Part shown: piece after piece, positions 29,476 through 40,200 of the stretch
Numbering within the stretch: the first letter of the stretch is position 1
How the letters are laid out: every line of letters begins with the position of its first letter
Source of the DNA: Sergeia podlipaevii
Lineage: Eukaryota > Euglenozoa > Kinetoplastea > Trypanosomatida > Trypanosomatidae
Length of the DNA: 64,000 nucleotides
Assembly: GCA_030849805.1 (NCBI GenBank)
Contig: JASANZ010002195.1
Location: 1-64,000 of the forward strand
Reading direction: 5' to 3'
Notes under the pieces: model-generated
Told to the model about the DNA's origin: nothing
Seen by the model: only the letters and a program-made list of their open reading frames with translations
The model's database searches: none
Program-made: the position numbers and the translations under genes

Positions 29476-32400
29476 TCACCACCCCCAGCAAGGCAGCACT
29501 CCAACCACCTTCACTGTGCCGTCTGTGACCCCACACTGCGACGACTGGCTTTCATCGCGCGCCAACTCTAGCACAAGATTGGCCACTCCAAGACCTTCCT
29601 TTAGTCTTAGCAGGTAGTCACGCTTCTGCTGCTGCTGCTGAGGGGGTTGCTGAGAAAGCACATAAACCATCCATTCATCCACGTGGTCTGCGCAACTTGC
29701 GGCGCCTGAGTCTGACGATCCTCCACCATTCCTTGTGGTTGCCGTAGGGAACTCTGAGATGGCAAACAGAAGCGAGCGACGCCGACGCTTTTGGGTGTCC
29801 ATTCTGTCTTTCTCTTGATGATGAAGTCGCCAAACTGATGCTGAAAGCACGGCGGGTGGAGTTGAGAGATGCTGGCGAGATGGGGAATGTGCTGCTGAGT
29901 GTGTGTAGAGTTGCCGCAACCACACTTGACGACGCCCAGCGTACACCATGGCGGACCAACGCGAGAGCAGGTCTTGTCTAGATATGAGAGCTGCAATAAC
30001 GTCCTGAGGCTCAAAACAAGAGGAAGCATCAGTTGCACGATGGCAAGTAGTGGAAGGCTGAGCTGCGCGCACCTCCAACCAGCATAACGGCTGCTGCTGC
30101 TCATCGTGACGATGGGGCCCCTGATGAGCTCCTGATGTGGAGCAAAAGAACTCGCCTAGTGGTGGTAAGGCGTCAGTCACACAGCGCAGGGTGGCATAGT
30201 CAACGCAACCCTCACTCTCGGTTTCTTCCTCTGGTCCTGTACGAGGTGGTGCGGAGGCAGCGTTGCTCCTAGTGAAGGGAAAGGGAGCATGCGCAGCTGC
30301 ACAACATGATCGCAGCACACATGGCACCTCCAGCACAGTAGCACTCGTCTGGCCGACCCCACCGTCTTCGTTGTGTTTTTCTTCCCCGTGGCTGCTGCTG
30401 CTGCTGCGGCTGCTATCACCACCTTCTGTGCTGCCTGTTGCTTTGCCTGTGTCACCACGAAGCCACTCCTCCCCTGCAGCAGTAGTGCTCAGAGGGGAGA
30501 CCACCTCCACCGCATCGAATTGCTGAAGCGCTGCGTTGAACACAAACAATACTAAGTCCCCGCGCTGCACTGGTGCAACAAGAGGCATGTCCTGGCCTAC
30601 GGTGCCGTATAGCCCTCCACTCAAGCGCAGCGTCTTTCCCGCATCCACGCAGGAAGGAAGCCGCACCCACACACGCTGAGGGGCCTCCAGCTGCAGCCAG
30701 AACGCAGACACAAGCCGAAAGAGCCAGTTCGCATCGGTATGCAATCGCGGCGACGGTGACGACGTTAGTGGCTGCGGCGGAGGGATATTCACTAGCGCGT
30801 AGAGAGGTCGAGCCGGGTCAGAGTTATCTGCGACGACCAAAGCCGTCGCGCCACGTGCGGTGTATCGCTGCTTCTTCATCGCTGTGCCTCTTTCATTTTC
30901 TGGTTGCTGCTGATGATGTATGTGGCTGCACAGCAGTTCTTCAAGTTCCTGTCGCTCAGAAATAATATCGCGGAGGTCACGCAGAAGCGCCTCGCTGTGC
31001 TCAATAAAAGGGGAGCAGCCGCCACCACCACACTCAGCAGCACCAATATCATCACCAACACTCTCATTAGACGCATTTCCGTTCTCTTTGCTTCTCCATC
31101 GCGTTGCTGCGGTCGCATCTCGTACTGCGCGTGAGCATCGCTCATGTGCCTCGCTGAGAACCGCACCGCTCATCACACTATCCTGCAGACACTCCAAAGC
31201 CGCGGTCGTGGTTAGTTGCAGGTACATGCGGAGTACCGCACAGTGGTACTGAGCCGCCGCGTGGGTGGTGACAGTCATGGACATCTTTGCGTGCTGCCGA
31301 AGAGAAGAAGAAGAAACAGAAGAAGAAGGCAACCGTGCGCCGTCTCGTGTGCTATTTCCCTGCAGAGATGCTTCTCCCAGACTTTCTTGAGACAGGTACA
31401 TCACCCACGCACGCAACTTCGCTGCCAAGACACGCGTGAGAGCGATCCGTGCGGCGGGCTGGAAAGGATCATACTCTAGAGAAGCCAAGGCAGGCCTCAT
31501 CACACGGTCCTGAGCTGCCCATAATGCAGTCCACATTTCCGCAGTGGTGGAGGACGGGAAGGTCAGTGGTGGCATCGCGGAACGCCTCACCCGCTCCCGC
31601 CACAGACGGTACCCCAAAAGTCCAAGTACATTGCCAGCACCTGCCGCAGTCGTTGCACCGCGTAGGTGAGCAAGCACGCTGGAAAACGGGGCGTCGAGAA
31701 CGTCCTGGGGGCTAAGAAGTGAGTACAAAGCCTCTAGCATGTCTTCAAGAGCAGAAGCCTGCGGTATGTGGTTTGGTAGTGTACTGCTCATTGTTGTCTG
31801 CGCATCCAAGATGGTCGGCAGTGCACCAGCGCAGTCTTTCGCTCGGAGCAGCCGTGCTGCTTGCCTTGGATTCAACGAGTGCGGGGAGGCACCGGCAAGC
31901 AGCACAAGCTGCAGCAGGCGCTCCGCCTCACTTTCTACTTCTTGCGTGTCAATGCTCCTTGTGCCCGATGTGTGCCCCACCACCACCTCTTGCTGCTGCC
32001 GCTGCTGCTGCTGCTGCTCTAAGGTGCGAGAGAAGGCGTGACAGTAAACATCAAGAGCCGCATCCATGACCGCACCACCAGCTGCATCCCGCGCTGCGCT
32101 GACGTGCAGCACACGAGACACCAGACAGGCATCTTCTTCACCATTACTCCTACTCGCATCACCATCGCTGCCTCCCCCAGCAGCAGCGGCAGCAGCAGCA
32201 GCGCTGGCTGCGATTTCTAAGCCGACGTGCTGATTGTGCGCTGGCAGTGCGGTTGCTGACGCAACAGGCGCAGATCGCTGCAGTGAACCAAAGGAGATGC
32301 GACGAGGACCCAGTGTTGCTGGTGACACTGAGGAGCGGTGAGGAATAGCAGCCATGGTACTAGTTGCACTCGTGGACGCATGTGTAAGTCCTTTACTTTC

Positions 32401-34341
32401 CTTACTTATAATCGTTCCCTCCACAGCAGAAACTAGCGCACCAGCCATCGCGTGACGCGCTTCATTCTCTGTGCTCTGCGTCGTGATGGACGTGAGTACC
32501 ATGCGCAAGGTCCTTGTGTACCCTAGTGCACACAGCCATGAAAGAACTGTGGCTCCACCCTCCTCTACAGAAGCGGCAGAGGCCAGCGCTTCTGCCGCCT
32601 TGGGGTTTGCAAGGCTATCGCCTCTGTCTCTATACCCTAGAGCGGTAGTGGGGCATGCAGAGAGCCATGGATATGGTGTCTCCGCCATCAGGGTAGAGAA
32701 ACCCGCCACGCAGGTGTTACTGCCGCTCTGCTCACTGCCTGGTGGAACGAACATGCATTTTAGTGTCACCAAGGAGCGGGTGAGGTCATCTTGAGATTGC
32801 AAAAGCAGCGGCGCGTCGCCATCCTCGACCTCCTCTTCTTTATCCCGTGCTTCCCTCTGACATTTCTGAAGTACTGCGGCGTCTTGCAGGAAGAGATTGC
32901 ACTGCAATGAGAGAAAACCTTCACGCGTCAGTGCCTCTGAGAAGACGGAGGATTGCCGAAGAGAGAAACCGCGTGAGGGCACATACACACGTTGTGCAGG
33001 CCGGCAGAAGCCCTCGCCGCCCCACTCACTGTACAGTTCGGTTGCAAAGATCAAAGGGCGTCCACTAGAGAACAGCCAAGACTGTGCCACCACACGCATC
33101 ACAGCGGTACTGGCGTTGAAGGCGGCGACTCTGCAAAGTGCCACTGCATGCGTAAATAGTAAACCACGCCCGGCATCCTGCGCAGACACCTCCTCCCCCT
33201 CCTCCTGGTTCTCGCCATCGTCGTCGTCGTCGTCGTCGTCCTCAAAGACGCCCATGTTGACATCATCCTGTTCCTCTTCCATCTTGTCCGGCCTTGCTCG
33301 CATCGCTGTCGGCGCGATAGCCGCCGCTGTTGCTGCTGCTGCTGCTGCTGCCGTTGTGACGCTTCGGCTCTGGGTCGAACTCGCATGCGACTGCCGGCGG
33401 CTGTTCACTGTGCCGCTGACATCCTCCATGACTTGAAGCGGAGCTGCTGCTGATCCTCGCATGCGTGTTTGCTGATGTGTATTCATCTTTCCAGAATGCT
33501 CACTCCAATGGATTTTGTTGATTGTGAAGGGAGCTCCTGGCGGCAGCGCCGGGTAGGCCCCATCGGCGATTTTGTAAATAAAGTAATACTCCAACAGGCG
33601 CCACATGGCCTCCGCTGCCAACACATCATCCAGTGCACCGGCATAGCACAACGGACAGCTACACCCTTCCGCCACCTCTTCTTTCTCTTCTCTGGTATCT
33701 GCACAACGGCGAACACCTACACTGTTGTTGTCACTGCGGTAGGCGCCGCCGTGATGGTGTTCCTGCAGAAACCAAAGAGACTCCGCGAGCGCATCGACGG
33801 CTGCCAGCACCGCTGGCTGTCTCCACACACTATGCGCGGGACCTAACTGAGGCACGATGCGGTGAAGAGGTTCTTCAAGACAATCGGCAGGACAGCTGCA
33901 GCCGGAGAGGCGCACGTGCACGTCGTTAAAGTAGGTGGGAAAGCTATCGGTGGCGGCCACGGTGGGACTACCACGGCTGGCTGGGCTGCGCACATCTACA
34001 TTGGAGCTACCGCGACGCTTCTGTGAACAGGCATCACGCCGCCAGATCAAGTAGGAAGCGTATTGAAGAAGAATTGTAAAGAACACCTCGCTCCACCTCG
34101 CAAGGCGCGCTGCATCGTTACTGCTGCTGCTGCTGGTGGTGGTGGTGGTATTGATGTTCCGTGCCAATAAAGTGGCAAGTGGAATGGAGACTGCGTCCAC
34201 TGTGTCATGAGCACCGGCAAGGTTTCGAGCATCAAGAAGAGCGTAAAGGGTGAGACTGGCATCTCGCCTCCAATCCACAGAGAGAAGAAACTGATGAATG
34301 GGCCCATTCAGTTCCGCAGATGATGATGCGCTTGAAGCCAT
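29476..34341 (-). CDS. Large unrecognised protein, 1621 aa
   Basis: I cannot assign a family. The N-terminal 300 residues are helical with two Cys clusters (GCSCPADC and GCSCPLCYAG, about residues 148-155 and 224-233) that could bind metal. An acidic run of Asp residues lies near 363-385. Segments around 395-560 (RVVAQSWLFSSGRPLIFATELYSEWGG) and 640-680 (VLSWLCALGYTRTLRMVLTSI) look globular. Residues about 780-1100 are helical, with a stretch (LVLLAGASPHSLNPRQAARLL) that loosely recalls ankyrin-type helices but without a clear repeat. Several Ala, Gln and Ser runs break up the protein. There is no signal peptide or obvious membrane span. The start is the first ATG and the frame is intact. Confidence 0.82.
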   Translation of the reverse strand: MASSASSSAELNGPIHQFLLSVDWRRDASLTLYALLDARNLAGAHDTVDAVSIPLATLLARNINTTTTTSSSSSNDAARLARWSEVFFTILLQYASYLIWRRDACSQKRRGSSNVDVRSPASRGSPTVAATDSFPTYFNDVHVRLSGCSCPADCLEEPLHRIVPQLGPAHSVWRQPAVLAAVDALAESLWFLQEHHHGGAYRSDNNSVGVRRCADTREEKEEVAEGCSCPLCYAGALDDVLAAEAMWRLLEYYFIYKIADGAYPALPPGAPFTINKIHWSEHSGKMNTHQQTRMRGSAAAPLQVMEDVSGTVNSRRQSHASSTQSRSVTTAAAAAAATAAAIAPTAMRARPDKMEEEQDDVNMGVFEDDDDDDDDGENQEEGEEVSAQDAGRGLLFTHAVALCRVAAFNASTAVMRVVAQSWLFSSGRPLIFATELYSEWGGEGFCRPAQRVYVPSRGFSLRQSSVFSEALTREGFLSLQCNLFLQDAAVLQKCQREARDKEEEVEDGDAPLLLQSQDDLTRSLVTLKCMFVPPGSEQSGSNTCVAGFSTLMAETPYPWLSACPTTALGYRDRGDSLANPKAAEALASAASVEEGGATVLSWLCALGYTRTLRMVLTSITTQSTENEARHAMAGALVSAVEGTIISKESKGLTHASTSATSTMAAIPHRSSVSPATLGPRRISFGSLQRSAPVASATALPAHNQHVGLEIAASAAAAAAAAGGGSDGDASRSNGEEDACLVSRVLHVSAARDAAGGAVMDAALDVYCHAFSRTLEQQQQQRQQQEVVVGHTSGTRSIDTQEVESEAERLLQLVLLAGASPHSLNPRQAARLLRAKDCAGALPTILDAQTTMSSTLPNHIPQASALEDMLEALYSLLSPQDVLDAPFSSVLAHLRGATTAAGAGNVLGLLGYRLWRERVRRSAMPPLTFPSSTTAEMWTALWAAQDRVMRPALASLEYDPFQPAARIALTRVLAAKLRAWVMYLSQESLGEASLQGNSTRDGARLPSSSVSSSSLRQHAKMSMTVTTHAAAQYHCAVLRMYLQLTTTAALECLQDSVMSGAVLSEAHERCSRAVRDATAATRWRSKENGNASNESVGDDIGAAECGGGGCSPFIEHSEALLRDLRDIISERQELEELLCSHIHHQQQPENERGTAMKKQRYTARGATALVVADNSDPARPLYALVNIPPPQPLTSSPSPRLHTDANWLFRLVSAFWLQLEAPQRVWVRLPSCVDAGKTLRLSGGLYGTVGQDMPLVAPVQRGDLVLFVFNAALQQFDAVEVVSPLSTTAAGEEWLRGDTGKATGSTEGGDSSRSSSSSHGEEKHNEDGGVGQTSATVLEVPCVLRSCCAAAHAPFPFTRSNAASAPPRTGPEEETESEGCVDYATLRCVTDALPPLGEFFCSTSGAHQGPHRHDEQQQPLCWLEVRAAQPSTTCHRATDASSCFEPQDVIAALISRQDLLSRWSAMVYAGRRQVWLRQLYTHSAAHSPSRQHLSTPPAVLSASVWRLHHQEKDRMDTQKRRRRSLLFAISEFPTATTRNGGGSSDSGAASCADHVDEWMVYVLSQQPPQQQQQKRDYLLRLKEGLGVANLVLELARDESQSSQCGVTDGTVKVVGVLPCWGW

Positions 34342-35251
34342 TGAAGCATGAGCGACTCTCAGGAAATATTCTATCTATTGACTTGTTTTTATAAATGGGT
34401 AGGCAAGCAATAATAATAATAATAATAATAATAATGTATCTAAATCTAACTGTAAAGAGGCAATGAGCACAGTATATATATATATGTCACGGGTAGTCAA
34501 CACGGGACTTTTTTTTTTTGATAAATATTTGCAAAAGCAAAGCAACCGCTACACTACAGCAAAAAGAAAAAAGGTGAGTTTGTATATATATATATATATA
34601 TATGTGAGGGTGTGTGTGTGTGTGTGTCTATCAAATATTTGTCCAAACACACGTCTATGAATGTGTATGCTTAAAGAGGTATTCTTGTTCTACGCTTTGA
34701 TTGACGATGATGAGAGAGAGAGAGAAGAGGAAAAAGAAAGAAAGAAAAAATGAATAACAGCAAGAAAGCAGTGAAGTAACGCAGATGAACATTCCAGCCA
34801 AAAAAAAAAAGAAAAAGAAAAAGGCAGGCTGAACAGACAGACGATATATTATTTCCCTTACTGGTCTAACAACAACAAAAGTAATAACAATGATAATAAT
34901 AAAAGAGGCATAATAAATCATAATCGTAACTTGCCCGCATATTCTACACAAAACACAGACACAGACACAAACAAAAAAAGAAATAGTAAAAAAAAAAAGA
35001 AAGAGAGAGAGAGAAAGAGACAGACAGGGTTAAAGCAAGTGAGTGTGTGTGCGTTTGCTTATATGTCCATATAAAGTAATGCCATATTGGTTCCTTACTT
35101 TTTGCATATTTACATACTTTTTAAGCCACCGTATTCAAGAGAAAACTACGCGACATGCAGCACGCACCGTTGGTGCGAAGCAACTAATTCAAAAAGCCAC
35201 TATCTTCTCTCTCTCTCTCTCTCTCCCTCTTTCTCCCTATCACTCCAAACA
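34342..35251. other. Intergenic spacer with AAT and TA repeats
   Basis: (AAT)n at about 34409-34435, (TA)n at 34583-34602, (TG)n at about 34611-34627, GA-rich stretches near 34710-34750 and 35000-35027, and a CT-rich block at 35204-35240 before the RING gene stop. No gene. Confidence 0.7.
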
Positions 35252-36304
35252 CTAGTGGGTATCGTCGTCGCTTGCTGCCACACGTGTGTAGCGCTTCGAG
35301 TACATAAGTCCTAACCGCCGCTCCACCTTTCCTTCTACAGCTTTCTCGCCTTCAACTCCTCCTTCTCGTACAGAGACACCCGGCCGGGGGGATGTCACCA
35401 CCGACACACAGGCCTCTCCCTCCGTGCAGTTCAGCTGAATGATGCCTACCTCCGCACTACGAGCGCCTTCTCTCACCTCTCGCCGTCTCTCATCCTCCTC
35501 TGCCCCCCTCTCGTCTACATCAGCAGTGGTGTCTTCACCATGTTGCGCTCCGTCATCAGTGACAGCGGCGCTTACACGCGCTCCACCGCGCACAAGCGTC
35601 TGCACAAGGTAGTCAGGAAGGTCGTAGTATTGATCTACTTCTTTCCGACACACAGGACACTCCCGCAGGCGAGCAGCGCAGAAGCGACAGTTGCACGCAT
35701 GTCCACACGGCACGAGTGCACAGTCAATCCTGCGAGCACAGCAGATGGTGCACGCCTCCTCCTCGTCAAGATTTTCCATCTCTGTCGCCACGAGCTGCTC
35801 ACGATATTGGCGCGCCTCCTCCCGACGTAGAGCAGCCCGTGCCTTGTACGCAGCGACGATGCTCGACCGCTCGTAGTACCACGCGCAGTGCTTCCCCACT
35901 CCAGCAGCAATCACAGAACCCAGCAGCAGCAACACCGCGAGGCTCATGACACTCAACATGACATTGGCGCGAGACATGTCATACCCTCGAACGTCTGCGT
36001 CACACTGGGAGCACGGCATCCCGTCTGGACAGCACCGAATAGCAAACGCCTTCATGCAGCACATCGGCGCTCTCACTGGGCATTGCACATCACGGGCGAT
36101 ATTATCAGGGCACAGCGTGTGGGTGCGGTACACTTGATACATATCGCCATTCGGCGAGCGTTGGGCAGCGACGGGGGTTGAGGCGTAGACGCAGCACACC
36201 ACAAAAGTTAGGGCGAGAAAGAGAAAACTAGATGAGAAGCGACGGCAGCATGCTCGCAGGATGCCAGAGGAGCTGACTTGTGAAGAGGGATGTGAAAGCG
36301 TCAT
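35252..36304 (-). CDS. Type I membrane RING-finger protein, probable E3 ubiquitin ligase, 350 aa
   Basis: From the ATG at 36304 the protein has a hydrophobic signal-like segment (about 24-47, SSSFLFLALTFVVCCVY, then ASTPVAA). A Cys-rich luminal or extracellular part follows (about 65-101, ten Cys including CC pairs and CxxC). A transmembrane helix spans about 116-136 (MLSVMSLAVLLLLGSVIAAGV), and a basic helical linker leads to a C3HC4 RING at 185-219. The RING reads CTIC, then PCGH, then the H-x3-C-x2-C spacing and CPVC, as in MULAN/XIAP-type RINGs, so recruitment of an E2 enzyme is likely. The tail is acidic. The frame is open up to 36379, but only from a GTG. A role in ER or endomembrane protein turnover is inferred from topology. 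Confidence 0.85.
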   Translation of the reverse strand: MTLSHPSSQVSSSGILRACCRRFSSSFLFLALTFVVCCVYASTPVAAQRSPNGDMYQVYRTHTLCPDNIARDVQCPVRAPMCCMKAFAIRCCPDGMPCSQCDADVRGYDMSRANVMLSVMSLAVLLLLGSVIAAGVGKHCAWYYERSSIVAAYKARAALRREEARQYREQLVATEMENLDEEEACTICCARRIDCALVPCGHACNCRFCAARLRECPVCRKEVDQYYDLPDYLVQTLVRGGARVSAAVTDDGAQHGEDTTADVDERGAEEDERRREVREGARSAEVGIIQLNCTEGEACVSVVTSPRPGVSVREGGVEGEKAVEGKVERRLGLMYSKRYTRVAASDDDTH

Positions 36305-37228
36305 CCAAAGTGCTACACACACAGAGAGAGAAAAAAAAAATGGGCTCGTAAGCAACAAGAAAAATATAAAAAAACTCACAAGGTCAAAAAAAATTGCCTT
36401 TATATATATAATATATATACTTAATAAAAATTAAGTTCGCGCTTGGCGCTGACTACTTCACTGAACTGCAATATCAGTCTAAATAATAATAATAATAATA
36501 AAGCAAAGTACGTTAATTACACGTGTGGAATGACATGATAAAGAAAGAAAGGAAAGAAGAGAAGGAAAAGTATGGTACCCTACATTGAGAGTTATATATA
36601 TATAGCAAACGATAGGGAAGAAAAAAAAAAAAGGAGGCACATTCAACCCAAATTGTCAATGCAATTATATTTCTTACTCTTTCAAAGCTCAGTTTTTTTT
36701 TTTTTTTGCCATTTTGGTACTTGTGTGTATAATTTATATATGTATTTTATATGCTTGTTACACCTCATGTGCTCTGTGGTGCAGTGCGCTAAGACTTGCC
36801 GGTGTGAAGATATGCATTGTAATTGTACTACCAAAGTGGAAGAAGAAGAACGAGAAGAAAAAAAGAACGCGAAGGTACATTCCAGTTTCTCTTCGTGTGT
36901 TACCTCTCCCCTTCTACCCTACCCGGCCGCATCATTGATCACCACATCGCAAATCCCCTCGCAAACAACTGTTCTCCATAAACAACAACAACAACAACTT
37001 ATTAGCAATGCCCATTTTCTTCTTCTTCTTCTTCTTTTACTCGTCTGCGTGAGTATCGTCAGGGTTACAGTTATACGATTACACGCGTTTAATAATAATA
37101 ATAATAAAAATAATAGTAATAATAAAATTATTTATTTTGCAAGTACAATTTGTAGTTCTCGCTAGTTGAACCAATTCCCTCCTTCCTTTTGCATTCCTTC
37201 TCACGTCCTCCCCCCCCCCATTCTTTGA
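36305..37228. other. Intergenic spacer
   Basis: A TA-rich block near 36400-36418, AAT triplets near 36484-36501 and 37090-37125, AAC repeats near 36979-36996, and a C/T-rich block at about 37170-37221 ending in a C-run before the AAA gene stop. A plus-strand frame at 36572-37165 is rejected as repeat-driven. Confidence 0.7.
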
Positions 37229-40200
37229 CTAGCAGAACATACCCGCAGAAGGATTACGCCCACGTTCGCGAATGACGATGTTCTCCAGCTCCGTCTTAAT
37301 CGCCTTCATCGTGAGTACTCTTTCCGGTTCCGGCAGCAGTGCAGCCTGGCAGCACGCCGTAAAGGCGGCCGTACGAATCAACTTCGCCGACACAGCGGTC
37401 TCGCTCAGCACGTCAAAGTCCACATCTGGAGCAAGTGGGACCTTATCTGGGAAGGCCTTGCGCCACAGCTCCGCACGGAGAGCACGACCAGGCAGTTGGA
37501 AGGCCACTTCGTGGGTGAAGACGAGGCGAGCCGCCCGCGGGTCCACGCTGGTGAGGCCGCTGTCGCCGCCGATGGTGGCGATCACAATAATAGGCCGCGG
37601 ATACGTCACGGCGTGGTACTGAATGAGCTGTGCAATCTGTATACTCGTGTCGGAGTGGTTAAAGAGAACTTGAGCTTCATCAAATACAATGATGGCACCA
37701 AGCTTGCGTCCTTCCTCAAAAACTGTGGCCACGTTGGCTTCTGGCACAAGAAGAAGCTCCGCTACATTGCACACGCGGATCGTGACACCGCACTCGTACG
37801 CGATGCACTCTGCGGCGAGGGTCTTGCCAGTACCGCTATGACCCGTGAAGAGACACATCAGCCCCTGGTCTTCGTAGAGTTCTTCGCTAAAGCCCCACTG
37901 AGAGAAGAGTGTACTGCGGCTCTTGGCCACCTTGGCAATAGCAGTGATCTTGCGACGAGTGCCGGGCTCGACGACGAGGTCTTGCAGGGAATGTCGGGGA
38001 GTGACGTAGCGCTGGCTCGAGAGGCCCCCCTTCGGCTTCGCCGCGGCGAGGAAGAATCCACGAAGTTGCTGTCGTGCACCGTTTTCAAAGTCCTCCATGC
38101 GTAGCGTTGGCCGCTCACACTTCTCTCGTGCAACGGCGCGATGAATGCCGGCGAGAACGGCATTGCGAATAAGCCCGCCAGAAAGCTCGTAGTTAAGTGC
38201 CAGGTTCTCCGTGCACACGTCCTCGGCGAGGGGAAGCGCGGCAGGAATGTGAGCCTGCCAAATACGTTTACGCATTTGATGATCCGGCAGCTTGAACTCA
38301 ATCATGAGCGAGATGCGTCGGTTCATCGCCTCATCCATGTTCTGAGCAGCGTTGGTGGCCATAATGATAAGGCCGTCGTACTTCTCAAACTCAGCTAGAA
38401 TCGTGGTCACACGCGGGTTGGTTTCGCGCGTCTCAAAGAGGCCTTCGCACTCGTCGAAGAAGATGATCGCATCGTTGAGCTTCGCTTCACGGAATATAAA
38501 CCGCATCATCTCCGGCGCCTTCGTGTCGCTGCGGAACTGCGCCACGTTCACAACGAGCAGACGCTTCTTGAGATCGTGCGCGACAGCGTTAGCGAGCATC
38601 GTCTTGCCGGTGCCACTGGGCCCGTAGAATAAAATGACGAGACCTTTGCAGCTGTCCCCGAGGCCCTCGCCGAAGCCGCACGACTTGCGGCATCGCTCAA
38701 ATATACTGTACTGCTCAATGGTAGAAAGCACCAGGTCTGTGGTCTGTGCAGGCAGTATGACGTTGGACATGGGTACGAGAGGCATCACTAGACTGGATCC
38801 AGGCACTAGCTCGGACGTCTCCGTTTCTGTGCCCATCAGGTAGTCCACGATCTTGCGGTCAATATCGCAGAGATACTCCATGAGGTCCGCGTTAAAGCAG
38901 GAGCGGTCAGAGGACTCCAGGGTGAGGGTGAGCACACCATCAGAAACCAGAGGAGAGGAGCGATAGAAGGCTCTTCGCGAGGCCACCCGCTCCTGCAGGC
39001 TTTCACACAAGACAAAGAGGATGTAGCCCACGGTCATCGCTCTCTGGCCTTCACGCATCACATAGCGACCGTTGATGGCGATGAGGATATCGTGTGAGAC
39101 GACGTTGCCGACCATGAGGAGTAAGATCTGCTTCTCCAGCTCAGATAGATTCAGTCGACGTGAGAGTTGTTCAATGCGCGGGACGAACTTGCCCTCGCGC
39201 AGAGTGGCCTCCACACGACCTCCATGCACCGCGGACGACACGCGTACTTTCCCCTTAAGCTCACGCAGCGTGGCCGCTAACTTGTCTTTCGGCGTGTAGG
39301 TGAGGTCATCGTTGTCCTTCATATCACCTTCGGCGTTACGGATCTTGACAATATTGGACAGCACCTTGAAGGCTTCTTCCATGTACTCAATATCCGTCGT
39401 GTACGGTGTGCGCGTGGTGCTACCGCTACCACTTTGGTTAAGGCTATGAGCGTCGTCCATGCGAGCACTCGCTTCCACTGCACTTGATGCAGCTGCATCA
39501 GCAGTAATCATAGAACCACCTTCAGCCTGATCGCCAGTAACATTAGTGGAGGCTTCATTCCCGTCTGCCGTTGCGTCTTCGGCCACAATAGAGATACCAG
39601 GAGGCAGTTCCCCTTGTCGCATGGCAGCCACCACCTTGTCAATGCCTCCAAGCTGCTCAAGCAGCTCCGGGTCGACCTCGAGGTGCTCTACCACATCGCG
39701 TAGTGACATGGCAACTGGCGTGCTTCCCTGTGAGTCTTCTTCTTCTTCTCGTTCCTCTACGTGCGGCAGCGCAGGGTTTGCCTCCTCCTCGTCGCCTGGC
39801 TGCTGCTGCTGCTTCGCCACCGCCGCCGCTGCCGCCATTCTGGTCTTCTGTTTGTGGCGTCGCTCTTCGTTCAGGATCTCAACGAGGGCAGTCTTCTCCA
39901 GCTTTATCAGCTGCTCCTCCGAGAGCTCATCTCCAGCAAGTGCGGCGATGGTCTCTTGGGGCATGGAGAGCTTGCACTCCATGAAGTTAGGCCTGTACTT
40001 GGCGTCATAGGAGAATAGGCCCTGCTTCATGTGCTTTCGATGCTCGTTCAAGAAAGAAAAGAGCTCACGTGGGCTGAGTTGGTTATGATAGGCCAAAGCT
40101 GCAGGTGAAAGGGCTGCGTTCGTGGTAAGTGGCAGACGCGTACCACAGTGGCACAAGAGCAGATACGTCAGGGCCGAGGACTCCTTCTCCGTCAAGCTCA

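Noticed and set aside
29476..34341. Ankyrin-repeat assignment for the 1,621-residue protein
   Set aside because: Only one or two stretches loosely resemble ankyrin helices; there is no regular 33-residue repeat or TPLH motif.
36572..37165. 197-codon plus-strand frame in the spacer
   Set aside because: Driven by AAC, CTT and AAT repeats; low complexity and wrong strand.
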